Positions 17,790 to 27,671 of a stretch of DNA of 64,000 nt are shown piece after piece. A model generated the notes under the pieces. It had not been told where the DNA came from. It saw only the letters and a program-made list of their open reading frames with translations, and did not search any database. Position 1 is the first letter of the stretch. The number at the start of each line of letters is the position of its first letter. The stretch is from Methylobacter sp. (GTDB taxonomy: Bacteria > Pseudomonadota > Gammaproteobacteria > Methylococcales > Methylomonadaceae): the NCBI RefSeq assembly GCF_023227905.1, contig NZ_JALOCF010000008.1, positions 1-64,000 of the forward strand, read 5' to 3'. A program made the translations under genes and the position numbers.

Positions 17790-18113
17790 TCTGTTTAAAC
17801 TGCACACAGCAAGCCTGGACGGCAAATATAAAACCCTGAGTTGGAATTACGCCATTCAGCTTGAAGCCCGATTCAAACAGAAAATCGACACCTTGATGAA
17901 ACTGGCTGAAGCAACCGATAACACACCGCTTCCCGAAAACATGGCCGCACCAAAAAACTCAAGCGGCGCCAGACCTTCTAGCATTGATTGCCAAAGCCAA
18001 GCAGGCAATCCAGTCCCGCGCGAAGGCGCGTTATGCGTAAGAAAAAAAGCCGAGCATGATGAAAAGCTGGCTAAACGTGAAAAACAACTCAGTGAAACCG
18101 GCAAATTGTAACT
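17790..18113 (+). pseudogene. Decayed transposase fragment (IS1182-like)
   Basis: The translation LEARFKQKIDTLMKLAEATD and AEHDEKLAKREKQLSETGK matches the conserved charged middle region of IS1182-type transposases. Between these blocks the homologous reading (KLKRRQTF, then LIAKAKQAIQSRAKARYA) can only be followed by changing frame and crossing stops at about 17969 and 18039. The 5' and 3' parts of the gene are absent. The sequence GAGCCTGTCGGATTTAA at 17730-17746 may be a leftover terminal repeat. The fragment lies just upstream of cas1, consistent with insertion and loss next to the CRISPR locus. Confidence 0.7.
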
Positions 18114-18209
18114 CTAAAAAATAACGGCGTTTTCCCCACTACCCATAAAACGATAAAAGAACACAATGCCGATTGCATTGGCTCAAGAAAGATCAACTAC
18201 CGTAGGATT

Positions 18210-19157
18210 ATGGAACAATTAACTGATTTAAAAGCCATACTGCATTCAAAACGCGCGAACATCTACTATTTGGAAAAATGCCGGGTCATGCAAAAGGATG
18301 GCCGCGTACTCTATCTGACAGAAGCCAAAGAGCAAAATTACTACTGGAATATCCCCATTGCCAATACCACCGTCATCCTATTAGGCACCGGCACCTCCAT
18401 CACCCAGGCAGCTATGCGCATGCTCGCGAGTGCCGGAGTGTTAGTTGGCTTTTGTGGCGGCGGAAGTTCGCCGCTGTTCTCCGGCAGCGAAATAGAATGG
18501 CTTACCCCACAAAGCGAGTACCGCCCCACCGAATACGTGCAATCATGGCTGGGCTTCTGGTTTGATGAAGCCAAACGGCTTAATGTCGCCAAAACCTTTC
18601 AGCAAGCACGGGTCGGTTATTTACAACGCATCTGGGAAAAAGACCGCGATTTAAAAGCCGAGAATTTTTTAGCGGCTGACCTGGAAATCAGCTCCGCCTT
18701 AACTGGCTATACCGCTCAAGTCCAAAGCGCCTTAAAAGTCGGGGATCTGTTGCAGCGGGAAGCTTTGCTCACCAAACAACTGTACCGCTACGCCGCCAAA
18801 GCCACTCAACTGGGCGACTTTGTCCGCGAACGCGAAGCCACCGATCTTGCCAACGGCTTTTTAAACCACGGCAACTATTTGGCCTACGGATTAGCCGCCA
18901 CCACGCTTTGGGTGCTGGGCATCCCGCACGGTTTCGCCGTCATGCACGGCAAAACCCGGCGCGGAGCCTTAGTGTTCGATGTCGCCGACCTGATCAAAGA
19001 TGCCATCGTCCTGCCCTGGGCCTTTATCAGCGCCAAAGAAAAAGCCACCGAACAGGAGTTTCGCCAGCAAATTTTGCAAAAATTCACCGAGCATAAAGCG
19101 TTGGACTTTATGTTTGAACAGGTAAAGCAACAAGCAATGCGGGATGACTGGGCATGA
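18210..19157 (+). CDS. cas1: CRISPR integrase Cas1, type I-F
   Basis: 315 residues. Cas1 dimers with the Cas2 part of Cas2-3 integrate new spacers. The I-F form is recognisable from the start (LKAILHSKRANIYYLEKCRV) and from GTGTSITQAAMRMLASAGVLVGFCGGG. The metal-site region with LANGFLNHGNYLAYGLAATTLWVLGIPHGFAVMHGKTRRGALVFDVADLIKD (quoted in parts as LNHGNYLAYG, HGFAVMHG and FDVADLIKD) holds the conserved Glu/His/Asp set. The stop overlaps the cas2-3 start (ATGA), so the two are translationally coupled. Confidence 0.97.
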   Translation: MEQLTDLKAILHSKRANIYYLEKCRVMQKDGRVLYLTEAKEQNYYWNIPIANTTVILLGTGTSITQAAMRMLASAGVLVGFCGGGSSPLFSGSEIEWLTPQSEYRPTEYVQSWLGFWFDEAKRLNVAKTFQQARVGYLQRIWEKDRDLKAENFLAADLEISSALTGYTAQVQSALKVGDLLQREALLTKQLYRYAAKATQLGDFVREREATDLANGFLNHGNYLAYGLAATTLWVLGIPHGFAVMHGKTRRGALVFDVADLIKDAIVLPWAFISAKEKATEQEFRQQILQKFTEHKALDFMFEQVKQQAMRDDWA

Positions 19158-22100
19158 TGGTCACCTTTGTCAGCCAATGCGAAAAAAAAGCTCTTAACCG
19201 CACCCGCCGCGTTTTGGATGCCTTCGCCAACCGCATCGGCGACAACACTTGGCAAACCATCATCACCGAAGACGGTTTGATCGCCGTCAAAACCCTGTTA
19301 CGCAAAACCGCTACCAAGAATACCGCCGTGGCTTGCCACTGGATACGCTCCAGAAGCCGGAGTGAGTTGGTTTGGATTGTGGGGAATCGCAAGTGTTTTA
19401 ATGCCGAAGGGATTGTGCCGGTGAATAGCACACAAAAAAACATCATGAATAGTCGGTATGAAAATAATTGGACTTACTTGCCATTGATCAAAGCTTTGGC
19501 TGCCGTAGCTGCATTACTGCATGACTGGGGCAAAGCCACTGCGCTATTTCAAAACAAGCTCAAAAAATCCACCAAACAAGGCGATCCTCTACGTCATGAA
19601 TGGATTTCGTGCTTGTTATTAAATGCGCTTGTCCAGCAATCGGGTAATACCGATGAGGGCTGGCTACAGCTTTTGGCAAGCGGTAACTTTGATGATCATG
19701 GCTTCAAAACTTTTATTGCCAGCAAGCCATGCAAATTCGATCAAATTAGGCCTTTAGAAGACCTGCCTCCCATTGCTCAATTAGTGGGCTGGTTAATTGT
19801 GACCCACCATCGTTTGCCTTGTTTACTAAAAGAAGAAAATCTTAAAGACCGTCACGGCGACCCTAAAACAGACTTACAAAGCATGCTCAAAAGCATCGGC
19901 GCCAATTGGGGCTATCAAAACGGAATCAATGACGCTGATTATCAAGACCGTTTAAAAGCCTGTTTCGAGTTTCCGGAAGGCTTGCTCAGCCAATCGGCGC
20001 CTTGGCTAAAGCAAGTAAAAAAATGGTCAGCCAAGCTGCTGCAAGCCCAACCGCAAATACAGCAACTCCTTGAAAATGGCGCTTACCGGTTGCTGTTGCA
20101 CCACGCTCGGCTTTGCTTGATGTTGGGTGATCACTACTATTCATCTTGCTCTGCCGACCAATACTGGAGCAGTACCCTTACCCTGTACGCCAACACCGAT
20201 AAGCAGGGGTTAAAACAAAAACTCGATGAACATTTGGTACATGTTAGCGGCCAAGCGTTGAAAGTCAGCCAAACCCTGTCCCGCTTCACATCAGAAATGG
20301 AAACCGCTTATGACATTAAGAGCTTGAAACAAAAAAGTCCTAAAGGTTATGAATGGCAAGACAAAGCGGTTGAAAACCTTATCCGTTTCAAAAGCCAACA
20401 TGAACCCTTTAACGACAAAGGCTATGGCTGGTTTGTAGTCAACATGGCCAGTACCGGATGCGGCAAGACCATTGCCAACGCCAAAATCATGCGGGCCTTA
20501 TCCGACGACGGCGAAAGCTTGCGTTACATTCTGGCGCTTGGCTTGCGCACTTTGACCTTGCAAACAGGAGACGAATACCGCGACCGGATCGCTTTAAAAA
20601 GCGATGAACTGGCCGTTTTAATCGGCTCGTCGGCCGTCAAGGAACTACACGAAAAAGCCAAACAAACCGATGAACAACCCGGTTATGAAGACTCAGGTTC
20701 GGAGTCGCTGGAATTGCTGCTGGATGAAGAGTTGGATTACGCAAACGCACCCACCGCCGATTTTCTGGATGCCGTTATTCCCAAATACAACCCCAAACTC
20801 GCCGAAAAACACAAAGCGTTTTTATACAAACCGGTTTTGGCTTGCACCATCGACCATATTATTGCCGCCACAGAAACGACACGGGGCGGTAAATATATTT
20901 TGCCTTGCCTCAGATTGCTGTCTTCCGATTTAGTCATTGATGAAGTCGATGATTTTGACGGCAAGGACTTGATCGCCATCGGCCGCTTAATTCACTTAGC
21001 CGGAATGCTGGGCCGTAAAGTAATGATTTCCTCGGCGACGATACCGCCCGCCCTGGCGGAAGGTTTTTTTAATGCCTACCAAGAAGGCTGGAGTTTGCAC
21101 AGCCACTTTAAACAAGCGCATCCGCACATAGCCTGCGCCTGGGTCGATGAATTCGGCACACTGGTTCAAAGTCTCGATAAAAACGATTCATTAGCCCGCA
21201 GCAGGCAGTACCAAGCCTTTCACCGGCAATTTATCGGCAAACGGGTGGGCGATCTCCACAAGCAAGCCGTCAGGCGGAAGGCTTATATTGTGCGTTGCGA
21301 TGATTTGTTTGCCGAAAAAGCCGCCCAAGAATCCATCCAGCAACAGTATTTCGACAGAATCAAATACGTCGCCAGCCAGTTGCATCAACAGCATCATACT
21401 ATTGACGGCACAACAGGCAAAAAAGTGTCGTTCGGTTTGGTGCGCATGGCGAACATTCCGCCCTGCATCGAATTAAGCCAATACCTGTTACAAGCCGATT
21501 GGGACACTGATTTTGCGCCTAAAGTCATGGCTTACCACAGCCGCCAAGTGCTGTTACTCCGCCACGAACAGGAAAAGCACCTGGATCAAGTGCTAAAACG
21601 CAAAGAACAGCCGGGCGAAATGCCTGCGGCTTTTAATAACCCCATTATTAGAAATCACCTGGATACCACAGATGCGAGTCATGTTTTGTTTATCCTGGTG
21701 GCAACGCCGGTCGAAGAAGTCGGCCGGGACCACGATTTTGATTGGGCAATCGTCGAACCGTCCTCTTACCGTTCAATTATCCAGTTATCGGGACGCGTCC
21801 GGCGACATCGGCAAACCGGTGTCGAACAGCCGAATATTGCCGTCATGCAATATAACCTCAGAGCCTTGCGCAAAGACGGCAGGCCGGCCTATTGTCGTCC
21901 AGGGTACGAGACTTTAAAAAGCCTGAGACTGGCTTCCCACGACCTGAGCCAATTAGTCGATGAGACTGTTTTAAATACAGGGATCAATGCCGTTCCCCGC
22001 ATTCAACAGCCGGAAACCTTGCGTCCCAAGCAGCAATTGGCAGACCTTGAACATCAGGCCATGAATAACAGCCTGACCCAATACGCAGAGAAAGGCCCGC

Positions 22101-22510
22101 AGTGTTTACAGGCATGGCTGACGGAATGCTGGTGGCTAACGGCCTTGCCGCAACAGTTGAACCGGTTTCGCGAAAGCAGCCCGGACATTACGTTGTATTT
22201 GGTTTGGCAAGAGGATGGGGCGGTATTTTGTGAGAAGACCGAGCGAGGCGAGTTTATTCCTCGCGAAGATATGAACAACATCGTTAGGGCTGTGCCAATG
22301 GCAGACGAGATGCGTACAAAGTTATGGCTGGAAAGAGACTATGAAACTGCGCTACGCAAACTTTTTGAATTAGATAACGTGGAAAACCAAAACCAAGAAG
22401 AGCAAATCATGAAAATAAAATCCAGGCGGTTTGGAGAAATCACAATACCTGATAGGGATAACCAATCGCTGGTTTATTCAGATCAGTTTGGGTTGCTGTC
22501 TATCAATTAG
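19154..22510 (+). CDS. cas2-3: Cas2-Cas3 fusion nuclease-helicase, type I-F
   Basis: 1118 residues. A Cas2-like segment (about 1-95, MMVTFVSQCEKKALNRTRRV) is followed by an HD nuclease domain (His123-Asp124 in LLHDWGKA, later RHEWIS) and an SF2 helicase: Walker A STGCGKT near 435, DEVD near 595, motif III SSATIP and motif VI QLSGRVRRHR. It unwinds and degrades DNA after Cascade binding, and its Cas2 part serves in adaptation; this fusion is diagnostic of subtype I-F. cas8f follows after 11 bases. The last 70 codons are clearly more AT-rich than the rest. Confidence 0.97.
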   Translation: MMVTFVSQCEKKALNRTRRVLDAFANRIGDNTWQTIITEDGLIAVKTLLRKTATKNTAVACHWIRSRSRSELVWIVGNRKCFNAEGIVPVNSTQKNIMNSRYENNWTYLPLIKALAAVAALLHDWGKATALFQNKLKKSTKQGDPLRHEWISCLLLNALVQQSGNTDEGWLQLLASGNFDDHGFKTFIASKPCKFDQIRPLEDLPPIAQLVGWLIVTHHRLPCLLKEENLKDRHGDPKTDLQSMLKSIGANWGYQNGINDADYQDRLKACFEFPEGLLSQSAPWLKQVKKWSAKLLQAQPQIQQLLENGAYRLLLHHARLCLMLGDHYYSSCSADQYWSSTLTLYANTDKQGLKQKLDEHLVHVSGQALKVSQTLSRFTSEMETAYDIKSLKQKSPKGYEWQDKAVENLIRFKSQHEPFNDKGYGWFVVNMASTGCGKTIANAKIMRALSDDGESLRYILALGLRTLTLQTGDEYRDRIALKSDELAVLIGSSAVKELHEKAKQTDEQPGYEDSGSESLELLLDEELDYANAPTADFLDAVIPKYNPKLAEKHKAFLYKPVLACTIDHIIAATETTRGGKYILPCLRLLSSDLVIDEVDDFDGKDLIAIGRLIHLAGMLGRKVMISSATIPPALAEGFFNAYQEGWSLHSHFKQAHPHIACAWVDEFGTLVQSLDKNDSLARSRQYQAFHRQFIGKRVGDLHKQAVRRKAYIVRCDDLFAEKAAQESIQQQYFDRIKYVASQLHQQHHTIDGTTGKKVSFGLVRMANIPPCIELSQYLLQADWDTDFAPKVMAYHSRQVLLLRHEQEKHLDQVLKRKEQPGEMPAAFNNPIIRNHLDTTDASHVLFILVATPVEEVGRDHDFDWAIVEPSSYRSIIQLSGRVRRHRQTGVEQPNIAVMQYNLRALRKDGRPAYCRPGYETLKSLRLASHDLSQLVDETVLNTGINAVPRIQQPETLRPKQQLADLEHQAMNNSLTQYAEKGPQCLQAWLTECWWLTALPQQLNRFRESSPDITLYLVWQEDGAVFCEKTERGEFIPREDMNNIVRAVPMADEMRTKLWLERDYETALRKLFELDNVENQNQEEQIMKIKSRRFGEITIPDRDNQSLVYSDQFGLLSIN

Positions 22511-22521
22511 AGGAAGAACAA

Positions 22522-23922
22522 ATGAGTGAAATAAGCATAATTATTAGGCAGTTTTTAGAAGACCAAAAAGCGGAATTCTTGGATAAAAGAATTTCGCAAG
22601 AAACCAGAGATAAAAAAACAAAATATGAACAATTGCTGGAAAAGCAAAAAGGCAGGGAATCCGAAAATGAAAAATTAGCTCAAGAAAAGCAGAAATATGA
22701 CCAATCAGTTGCTAAAGCCAGGATCAAATTTCAACCAGAAGCCGATGAAAAATATGAACTTAACGCATGGTTTCATAAGGTATTCAGCAAAGCAAAACCA
22801 AATGTAACTACTCATCCAGCTAAATTTACCAATCCTAAAATTAAGGGGGCATCCTCATTCCTATTTTATGGTGAACCCATGAATGATGGTTATCTAAAAA
22901 CAGGGAATGCTCAATTAGATGTAAAGATTGATGTTTCGGGTGATGCGGCAACGAATACATTGGTTTTTGAATTATATTCTTTGTTGGAAAAATCGCTTAG
23001 CGACGGAAGCCAGTTAATTAATCAATTCGAAAATGATTGTGTTGAATTAATAGAATTTATTAATGGAGTTAACATTGAATATTTATCTTTTAAAGGCAAG
23101 TGCATAGAAATATTTTATGGGGAAAGCATAGAGCAAACAACGCACGATCTCATTAGGCAGGTTTATTTTCCTGTCTCGTCAGAGAATGAAGAATACCATT
23201 TACTTTCTGTAATAACGCCTTCAATGCTGATGTACGAAGTAAAAAATCGTATTGATGATTTTAATCGGTGGTTCGAAGGGCAGCCAATCAGAACATTGAA
23301 AAAAGATAATAAATTTCACTCAGATGGATTTGATGAAGTCTTTGGCTTAACAGAAATTGGCTTCAGCCATACTGAATTTACAAAGATGGGTAATGTTAGC
23401 TATCTGAATGTAAGAAATAAGGGTATCGCTTATTTACTGCCTAGTTTACCACCCAATCTGAAGCGTCGAGATTTACGCCTACCTATCGACGACTTTTTCA
23501 AAAATAGCCTACGCTCTAGCCAGTTTAAAGAAAGTTTTCAAACGCTGCATAACCTCATCGTAGCGCCTGTTAATAATGTTCATATTCGGGAAGGCATCAG
23601 TAATACGCTTAAGTATATTATCGACCAAGTGTTACAACGCGCCTTTAGAATTAGAGCAACCGACGAAGGCTGGTCTGAAGCAGAACATTACCAATCTTTA
23701 CCACTTGCTCAACGCATTTGGCTAGACGATGCACATCGACTGCATCGAGAAAATGAAGACGACTGGATTGATAGCATTACTCGCGGTTTTTCCCGTTGGA
23801 TACTGCAAGCTTACGAATATTCATTCAAAGAAACCTACATCAAACTCAGCGACCACGAATTACGCGAGATTCGCGGCATCGTGGAACAAGCTGTCAGCAG
23901 CGACCGGGAGTTTTTCAAATGA
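22522..23922 (+). CDS. cas8f: Cas8f (Csy1), Cascade large subunit
   Basis: 466 residues, usual length for Csy1, the PAM-reading large subunit of I-F Cascade. The N-terminal part (about 1-70) is a charged coiled coil; the C-terminal helical part contains LLPSLPPNLKRRDLRLP and the ending typical of Csy1. The first about 950 bases are distinctly AT-rich compared with the flanking cas genes, while the last 400 bases return toward the local composition. The stop overlaps the cas5f start. Confidence 0.93.
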   Translation: MSEISIIIRQFLEDQKAEFLDKRISQETRDKKTKYEQLLEKQKGRESENEKLAQEKQKYDQSVAKARIKFQPEADEKYELNAWFHKVFSKAKPNVTTHPAKFTNPKIKGASSFLFYGEPMNDGYLKTGNAQLDVKIDVSGDAATNTLVFELYSLLEKSLSDGSQLINQFENDCVELIEFINGVNIEYLSFKGKCIEIFYGESIEQTTHDLIRQVYFPVSSENEEYHLLSVITPSMLMYEVKNRIDDFNRWFEGQPIRTLKKDNKFHSDGFDEVFGLTEIGFSHTEFTKMGNVSYLNVRNKGIAYLLPSLPPNLKRRDLRLPIDDFFKNSLRSSQFKESFQTLHNLIVAPVNNVHIREGISNTLKYIIDQVLQRAFRIRATDEGWSEAEHYQSLPLAQRIWLDDAHRLHRENEDDWIDSITRGFSRWILQAYEYSFKETYIKLSDHELREIRGIVEQAVSSDREFFK

Positions 23923-24818
23923 GACGATTTTTATTAATACCTCATATCAAAATCCACAACGCCAACGCCATGAGCAGCCCCTACACCATAGGCTTTCCGG
24001 CGGTGACCGCATGGCTGGGCGCGGTTCATGCGCTACAGCGCCATATCCAACAGCAAGGTTTGACGGATGTGACATTAACCGGCGTTGCGGTCAGCTGCCA
24101 TCAATTTGATTTACAGACTTACAAAGGCCGAGGCGATTTTGTTAATTCCATCGTCGGCACCGCCAATCCTTTGGACAAAGACGGCAGCCGCCCGGCGTTT
24201 ATCGAAGAAGCCCGCTGTCATTTAGAAGTCTCGCTATTGATTGAATATCGCGGCTTGGACAGCGATGACCTTGAACAATTTAAAACCCTGGTCAATAACC
24301 AATTGCTTTGCATGAAACTAGCCGGCGGCGATGTGTTATCTGTCCAAGCGGTCGAAGCCATTCCGGTTGATGAAGAAGACGAGCAAGCCGTTAAAAAAGT
24401 GCTGGGCAAATTAATGCTCGGCTATGTGCTGATTGAGCGCCGCGACTTAATGATTAAAGCCATGCAGGATGAAAACAAAGACGCATTAGAGGCTTTGCTC
24501 GATCACCTGAAAGTCATGCACCGCTCCACGCAAGATGATGAAGGCAACGCGACCTGGACAAGCTCACGTCTTACGCCCGGATGGTTAGTGCCGATTGCGA
24601 CCGGCTTTCAAGGCATTTCCGAACCGGGAACCGCCAAACATCAACGGGACAACAGCACACCGCACCGGTTTGCCGAAAGCGTGGTCACGCTGGGCGAATT
24701 TGTGATGCCTTATCGCATTAAAGACCTCGACAACATGCTCTGGCAATACCGTGTTGAACCCGAACAAAATTTATACCTTTGCCAAAACCTTTCCTCATCA
24801 AACCTTATCGGAGATTAA
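23919..24818 (+). CDS. cas5f: Cas5f (Csy2), Cascade subunit
   Basis: 299 residues when started at the ATG overlapping the cas8f stop (ATGA). That start gives MRRFLLIPHIKIHNANAMSS, the classical Csy2 N-terminus; an in-frame start 41 codons earlier lies inside cas8f and is not credible. Csy2 caps the 5' handle of the crRNA with Csy1. The RAMP fold is supported by the Gly-rich region TGFPAVTAWLGAVHAL-like (here GFPAVTAWLGAVHAL). It is followed by cas7f after 3 bases. Confidence 0.95.
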   Translation: MRRFLLIPHIKIHNANAMSSPYTIGFPAVTAWLGAVHALQRHIQQQGLTDVTLTGVAVSCHQFDLQTYKGRGDFVNSIVGTANPLDKDGSRPAFIEEARCHLEVSLLIEYRGLDSDDLEQFKTLVNNQLLCMKLAGGDVLSVQAVEAIPVDEEDEQAVKKVLGKLMLGYVLIERRDLMIKAMQDENKDALEALLDHLKVMHRSTQDDEGNATWTSSRLTPGWLVPIATGFQGISEPGTAKHQRDNSTPHRFAESVVTLGEFVMPYRIKDLDNMLWQYRVEPEQNLYLCQNLSSSNLIGD

Positions 24819-24821
24819 AAA

Positions 24822-25838
24822 ATGGCTGCTAAACATGACGCAACAGTATTGGCTTTTGAGAAAAAACTGGTTCCCTCGGACGGTTACCTGTACGGCACAA
24901 ACTGGGCCGAACGCCACCAGGCAAAACCAACCGCTTTAAAATTGAATGAAAAATCGGTGCGCGGAACCATTTCAAATCGCTTAAAACCGGCGATACAGAA
25001 CGACCCTTTAAAGCTCAACACCGAAGTTGAAAAGCCCAATCTGCAAAAAGTCGATGCCTGTGCGCTAGGCGAAAACCAGGACACACTGTATCTTAACTTT
25101 ACCCTTAAGATTCTTGGTGGTGTCGATAAACCCTCCGCCTGTAACGGCGCAGCTTTTAATGAATCTTATCCCAAAGTAGCTCAAACCTATATTGAACAGC
25201 AAGGCTTTACCGAACTGGCGAAACGCTATGCCATTAATATCGCCAATGGCCGCTATTTGTGGCGCAACCGGGTGGGCGCGGAAAAAATCGAAGTCGTTGT
25301 TAATACCGGCGATGACCAACCGTTAACATTTAACGCCGCGGAATTTTCCCTACGCGATTTTGAATCGAACAATCCGGACCTGCAAACGCTGACCGATAAA
25401 ATCGCCGCTGCGCTTAGCGGTAAATTGCCGTATCTGCTAATTGTCGTTGATGCCTATGCCCTGGTCGGTAAAGCCCAAGAAGTTTATCCAAGCGAAGAAC
25501 TGGTGCTGGATAAAGGCAAAGGCGACAAAAGTAAAATCTTGTATCACGTCAATGATGTGGCCGCGATGCACTCGCAAAAAATCGGCAACGCCCTACGCAC
25601 CATAGATACCTGGTATCCCGACTATGCAACAGCCAATATCGGCCCGATAGCCATTGAACCTTACGGCTCAGTCACCAACTTGGGCAAAGCCTACCGTACG
25701 CCGAAAGATAAAGCCGATTTTTACACGCTGTTTGACCGTTTCGCCTTAGGTGAAAGTCTTGCCGACAAAACGCAAGAACATTATGTGATGGCGGTTTTGT
25801 TACGTGGCGGCGTATTTGGACAAAGCGGCAAGGACTAG
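24822..25838 (+). CDS. cas7f: Cas7f (Csy3), Cascade backbone
   Basis: 338 residues, normal for Csy3, of which six copies form the crRNA-binding filament. Family marks: VLAFEKKLVPSDGYLYGTNW at the start, RYLWRNRVGAEKIEVVV in the middle and GGVFGQSGKD at the end. It lies between cas5f and cas6f with gaps of 3 bases each, in one operon. Confidence 0.96.
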   Translation: MAAKHDATVLAFEKKLVPSDGYLYGTNWAERHQAKPTALKLNEKSVRGTISNRLKPAIQNDPLKLNTEVEKPNLQKVDACALGENQDTLYLNFTLKILGGVDKPSACNGAAFNESYPKVAQTYIEQQGFTELAKRYAINIANGRYLWRNRVGAEKIEVVVNTGDDQPLTFNAAEFSLRDFESNNPDLQTLTDKIAAALSGKLPYLLIVVDAYALVGKAQEVYPSEELVLDKGKGDKSKILYHVNDVAAMHSQKIGNALRTIDTWYPDYATANIGPIAIEPYGSVTNLGKAYRTPKDKADFYTLFDRFALGESLADKTQEHYVMAVLLRGGVFGQSGKD

Positions 25839-25841
25839 GTC

Positions 25842-26426
25842 ATGGGGTTTTATTTAGAAATCACCTTATTACCTAATCCTGAAGTCGGGATAAATTTCCT
25901 CTGGTCCAAAGTATTCCAGCAAATCCACTTAGGCTTAGTCGAAATCCAAGACGAGCAAGGCCGCGTGCCGATTGGCCTATCGTTTCCTGACTATGTTATC
26001 GGCGAAAAACACAGCCTGTTGGGTGGTAAAGTGCGGCTATTGGCTAAGGATGAAGCAACCCTCAATCAATTCAACGCCGCCAAGTGGTTATCGCGCCTGA
26101 GTGATTATGTGCATTGCACCGGCATTCGCCCGGTGCCGGAAAAACTCACGGGATACGCCACTTATCAGCGCGAACAACCCAAAACCAGTAACGAGCGTTT
26201 AGCCAGACGTTATGCCAAACGACACAGTGTGGACTATGACGCTGCATTGGAGCGTTATAGCGCCATGACAAGTAAAACCATAGCAACTCCTTTTATCCGT
26301 CTAAAAAGTTTGAGTGGTGATCAGGCGTTTTGCTTATGGATTAAAAAAACCGTGGTCGCAGAACCGTCAGGGTCGACATTCAGCAGCTATGGCTTAAGTG
26401 CCGTAGCCAGCGTACCCGAATTTTGA
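25842..26426 (+). CDS. cas6f: Cas6f (Csy4), crRNA-processing endonuclease
   Basis: 194 residues. Cas6f cuts the repeat RNA at the base of its hairpin and stays bound. The catalytic His is His29 (VFQQIHLGL), the same position as in the studied Csy4 protein. The repeat in this array carries the expected CTGCCGxxxxGGCAG hairpin. The gene ends 131 bases before the array, so it is the last cas gene before the leader. Confidence 0.95.
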   Translation: MGFYLEITLLPNPEVGINFLWSKVFQQIHLGLVEIQDEQGRVPIGLSFPDYVIGEKHSLLGGKVRLLAKDEATLNQFNAAKWLSRLSDYVHCTGIRPVPEKLTGYATYQREQPKTSNERLARRYAKRHSVDYDAALERYSAMTSKTIATPFIRLKSLSGDQAFCLWIKKTVVAEPSGSTFSSYGLSAVASVPEF

Positions 26427-26557
26427 CCAAAATTTTTGACGCTTTTTAAAAATATATAGAAATCAGCTAGTTGTATAATGTGTTTTTGGGGATGGGTAAA
26501 CCAAGCTAAATCTCCTGTAAACTGCTATGCAACTGGCTTTAAAGCTTTTTAAAATCA
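26427..26557 (+). promoter_or_regulatory. CRISPR leader
   Basis: An AT-rich 131-base stretch between cas6f and the first repeat. It contains TATAATG at about 26475, a candidate promoter element for the array transcript. That the leader is on this side is supported by the only variant repeat being at the far end of the array. Confidence 0.75.
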
Positions 26558-27547
26558 GTTCCCTGCCGCACAGGCAGCTTAGAAACATATCTGCGTTTCG
26601 GCCTTGTCGGCTTTGTCGTTCCCTGCCGCACAGGCAGCTTAGAAAATATTAAGCATTCACCGATTCCAGAAGTTTCCAGTTCCCTGCCGCACAGGCAGCT
26701 TAGAAATGAACCGTTAGTGTTCGGCATCAGCGAAGAGGGTTCCCTGCCGCACAGGCAGCTTAGAAATTGCATAGCCATTTCTTCGCCAGGCATGCCCAGT
26801 TCCCTGCCGCACAGGCAGCTTAGAAAGCTGTATTCATGGTTTTCCTCCGCCCAGGCGCGTTCCCTGCCGCACAGGCAGCTTAGAAAATCATCAAGGAAGG
26901 GCCGGACCGGCGCAATGCGTTCCCTGCCGCACAGGCAGCTTAGAAAGACCGATGACAAGCCTTTCCATATCAAGCATTGTTCCCTGCCGCACAGGCAGCT
27001 TAGAAAAAAAGAACTTGAACAAGAGCGGCTTGATTGCCGTTCCCTGCCGCACAGGCAGCTTAGAAAATTACTGAGGCGACGTCGACCTGACCCGAGAAGT
27101 TCCCTGCCGCACAGGCAGCTTAGAAAAAGTCCGCCCATTTCATGATAGTTGCGGTCATGTTCCCTGCCGCACAGGCAGCTTAGAAAAGAAATAGGCGGCA
27201 TGATTGCCGTGAATCCTAGTTCCCTGCCGCACAGGCAGCTTAGAAAGGATATCGACACGTAACACAGACACTCAGGGCGTTCCCTGCCGCACAGGCAGCT
27301 TAGAAAATAACGCGCACAAAGTCGATCCTGGTAGGTTTGTTCCCTGCCGCACAGGCAGCTTAGAAAGGATTTCGGCTTGCGGATACATCGGTAGTAGTGT
27401 TCCCTGCCGCACAGGCAGCTTAGAAAGCCCTGGTTGAAAACATCACCCTGGTTTAACCCGTTCCCTGCCGCACAGGCAGCTTAGAAAATCAGGCCGTGCA
27501 TTTGCGTGACGCCCAGCGAGTTCCCTGCCGTACAGGCAGCTTAGAAA
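26558..27547 (+). CRISPR. Type I-F CRISPR array, 17 repeats and 16 spacers
   Basis: 28-bp repeats beginning GTTCCCTGCC and ending GCAGCTTAGAAA, with an internal hairpin CTGCC-(GCACA)-GGCAG. Repeats start at 26558, 26618, 26679, then every 60 bases from 26739 to 27399, then 27460 and 27520. Spacers are 32 bp, apart from 33 bp in the second and fifteenth. All 16 spacers differ. Sixteen repeats are identical; the last (27520) has T for C in the loop (GCCGTACA), marking the leader-distal end. Repeat type agrees with the I-F cas genes beside it. Confidence 0.99.
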
Positions 27548-27671
27548 TTTAAGTTCTTTGTACCCAGCCGACAACATCAATTTCATACCCCATTTCTAAA
27601 GCATCCTGCCTTATTTCATGTCAAAATATGCGTTTATCTCAAATGTACTAATCGAGAATTTATAAGTCTTT

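Noticed and set aside
23796..23918. 41-codon N-terminal extension of cas5f
   Set aside because: Lies within cas8f; the ATG at 23919 gives the conserved Csy2 start.
26539..27258. Minus-strand 239-codon frame and plus-strand 142-codon frame within the CRISPR array
   Set aside because: They are translations of the repeats (FLSCLCGRE and SLPHRQLRK units) with no ribosome site; the array explains them.
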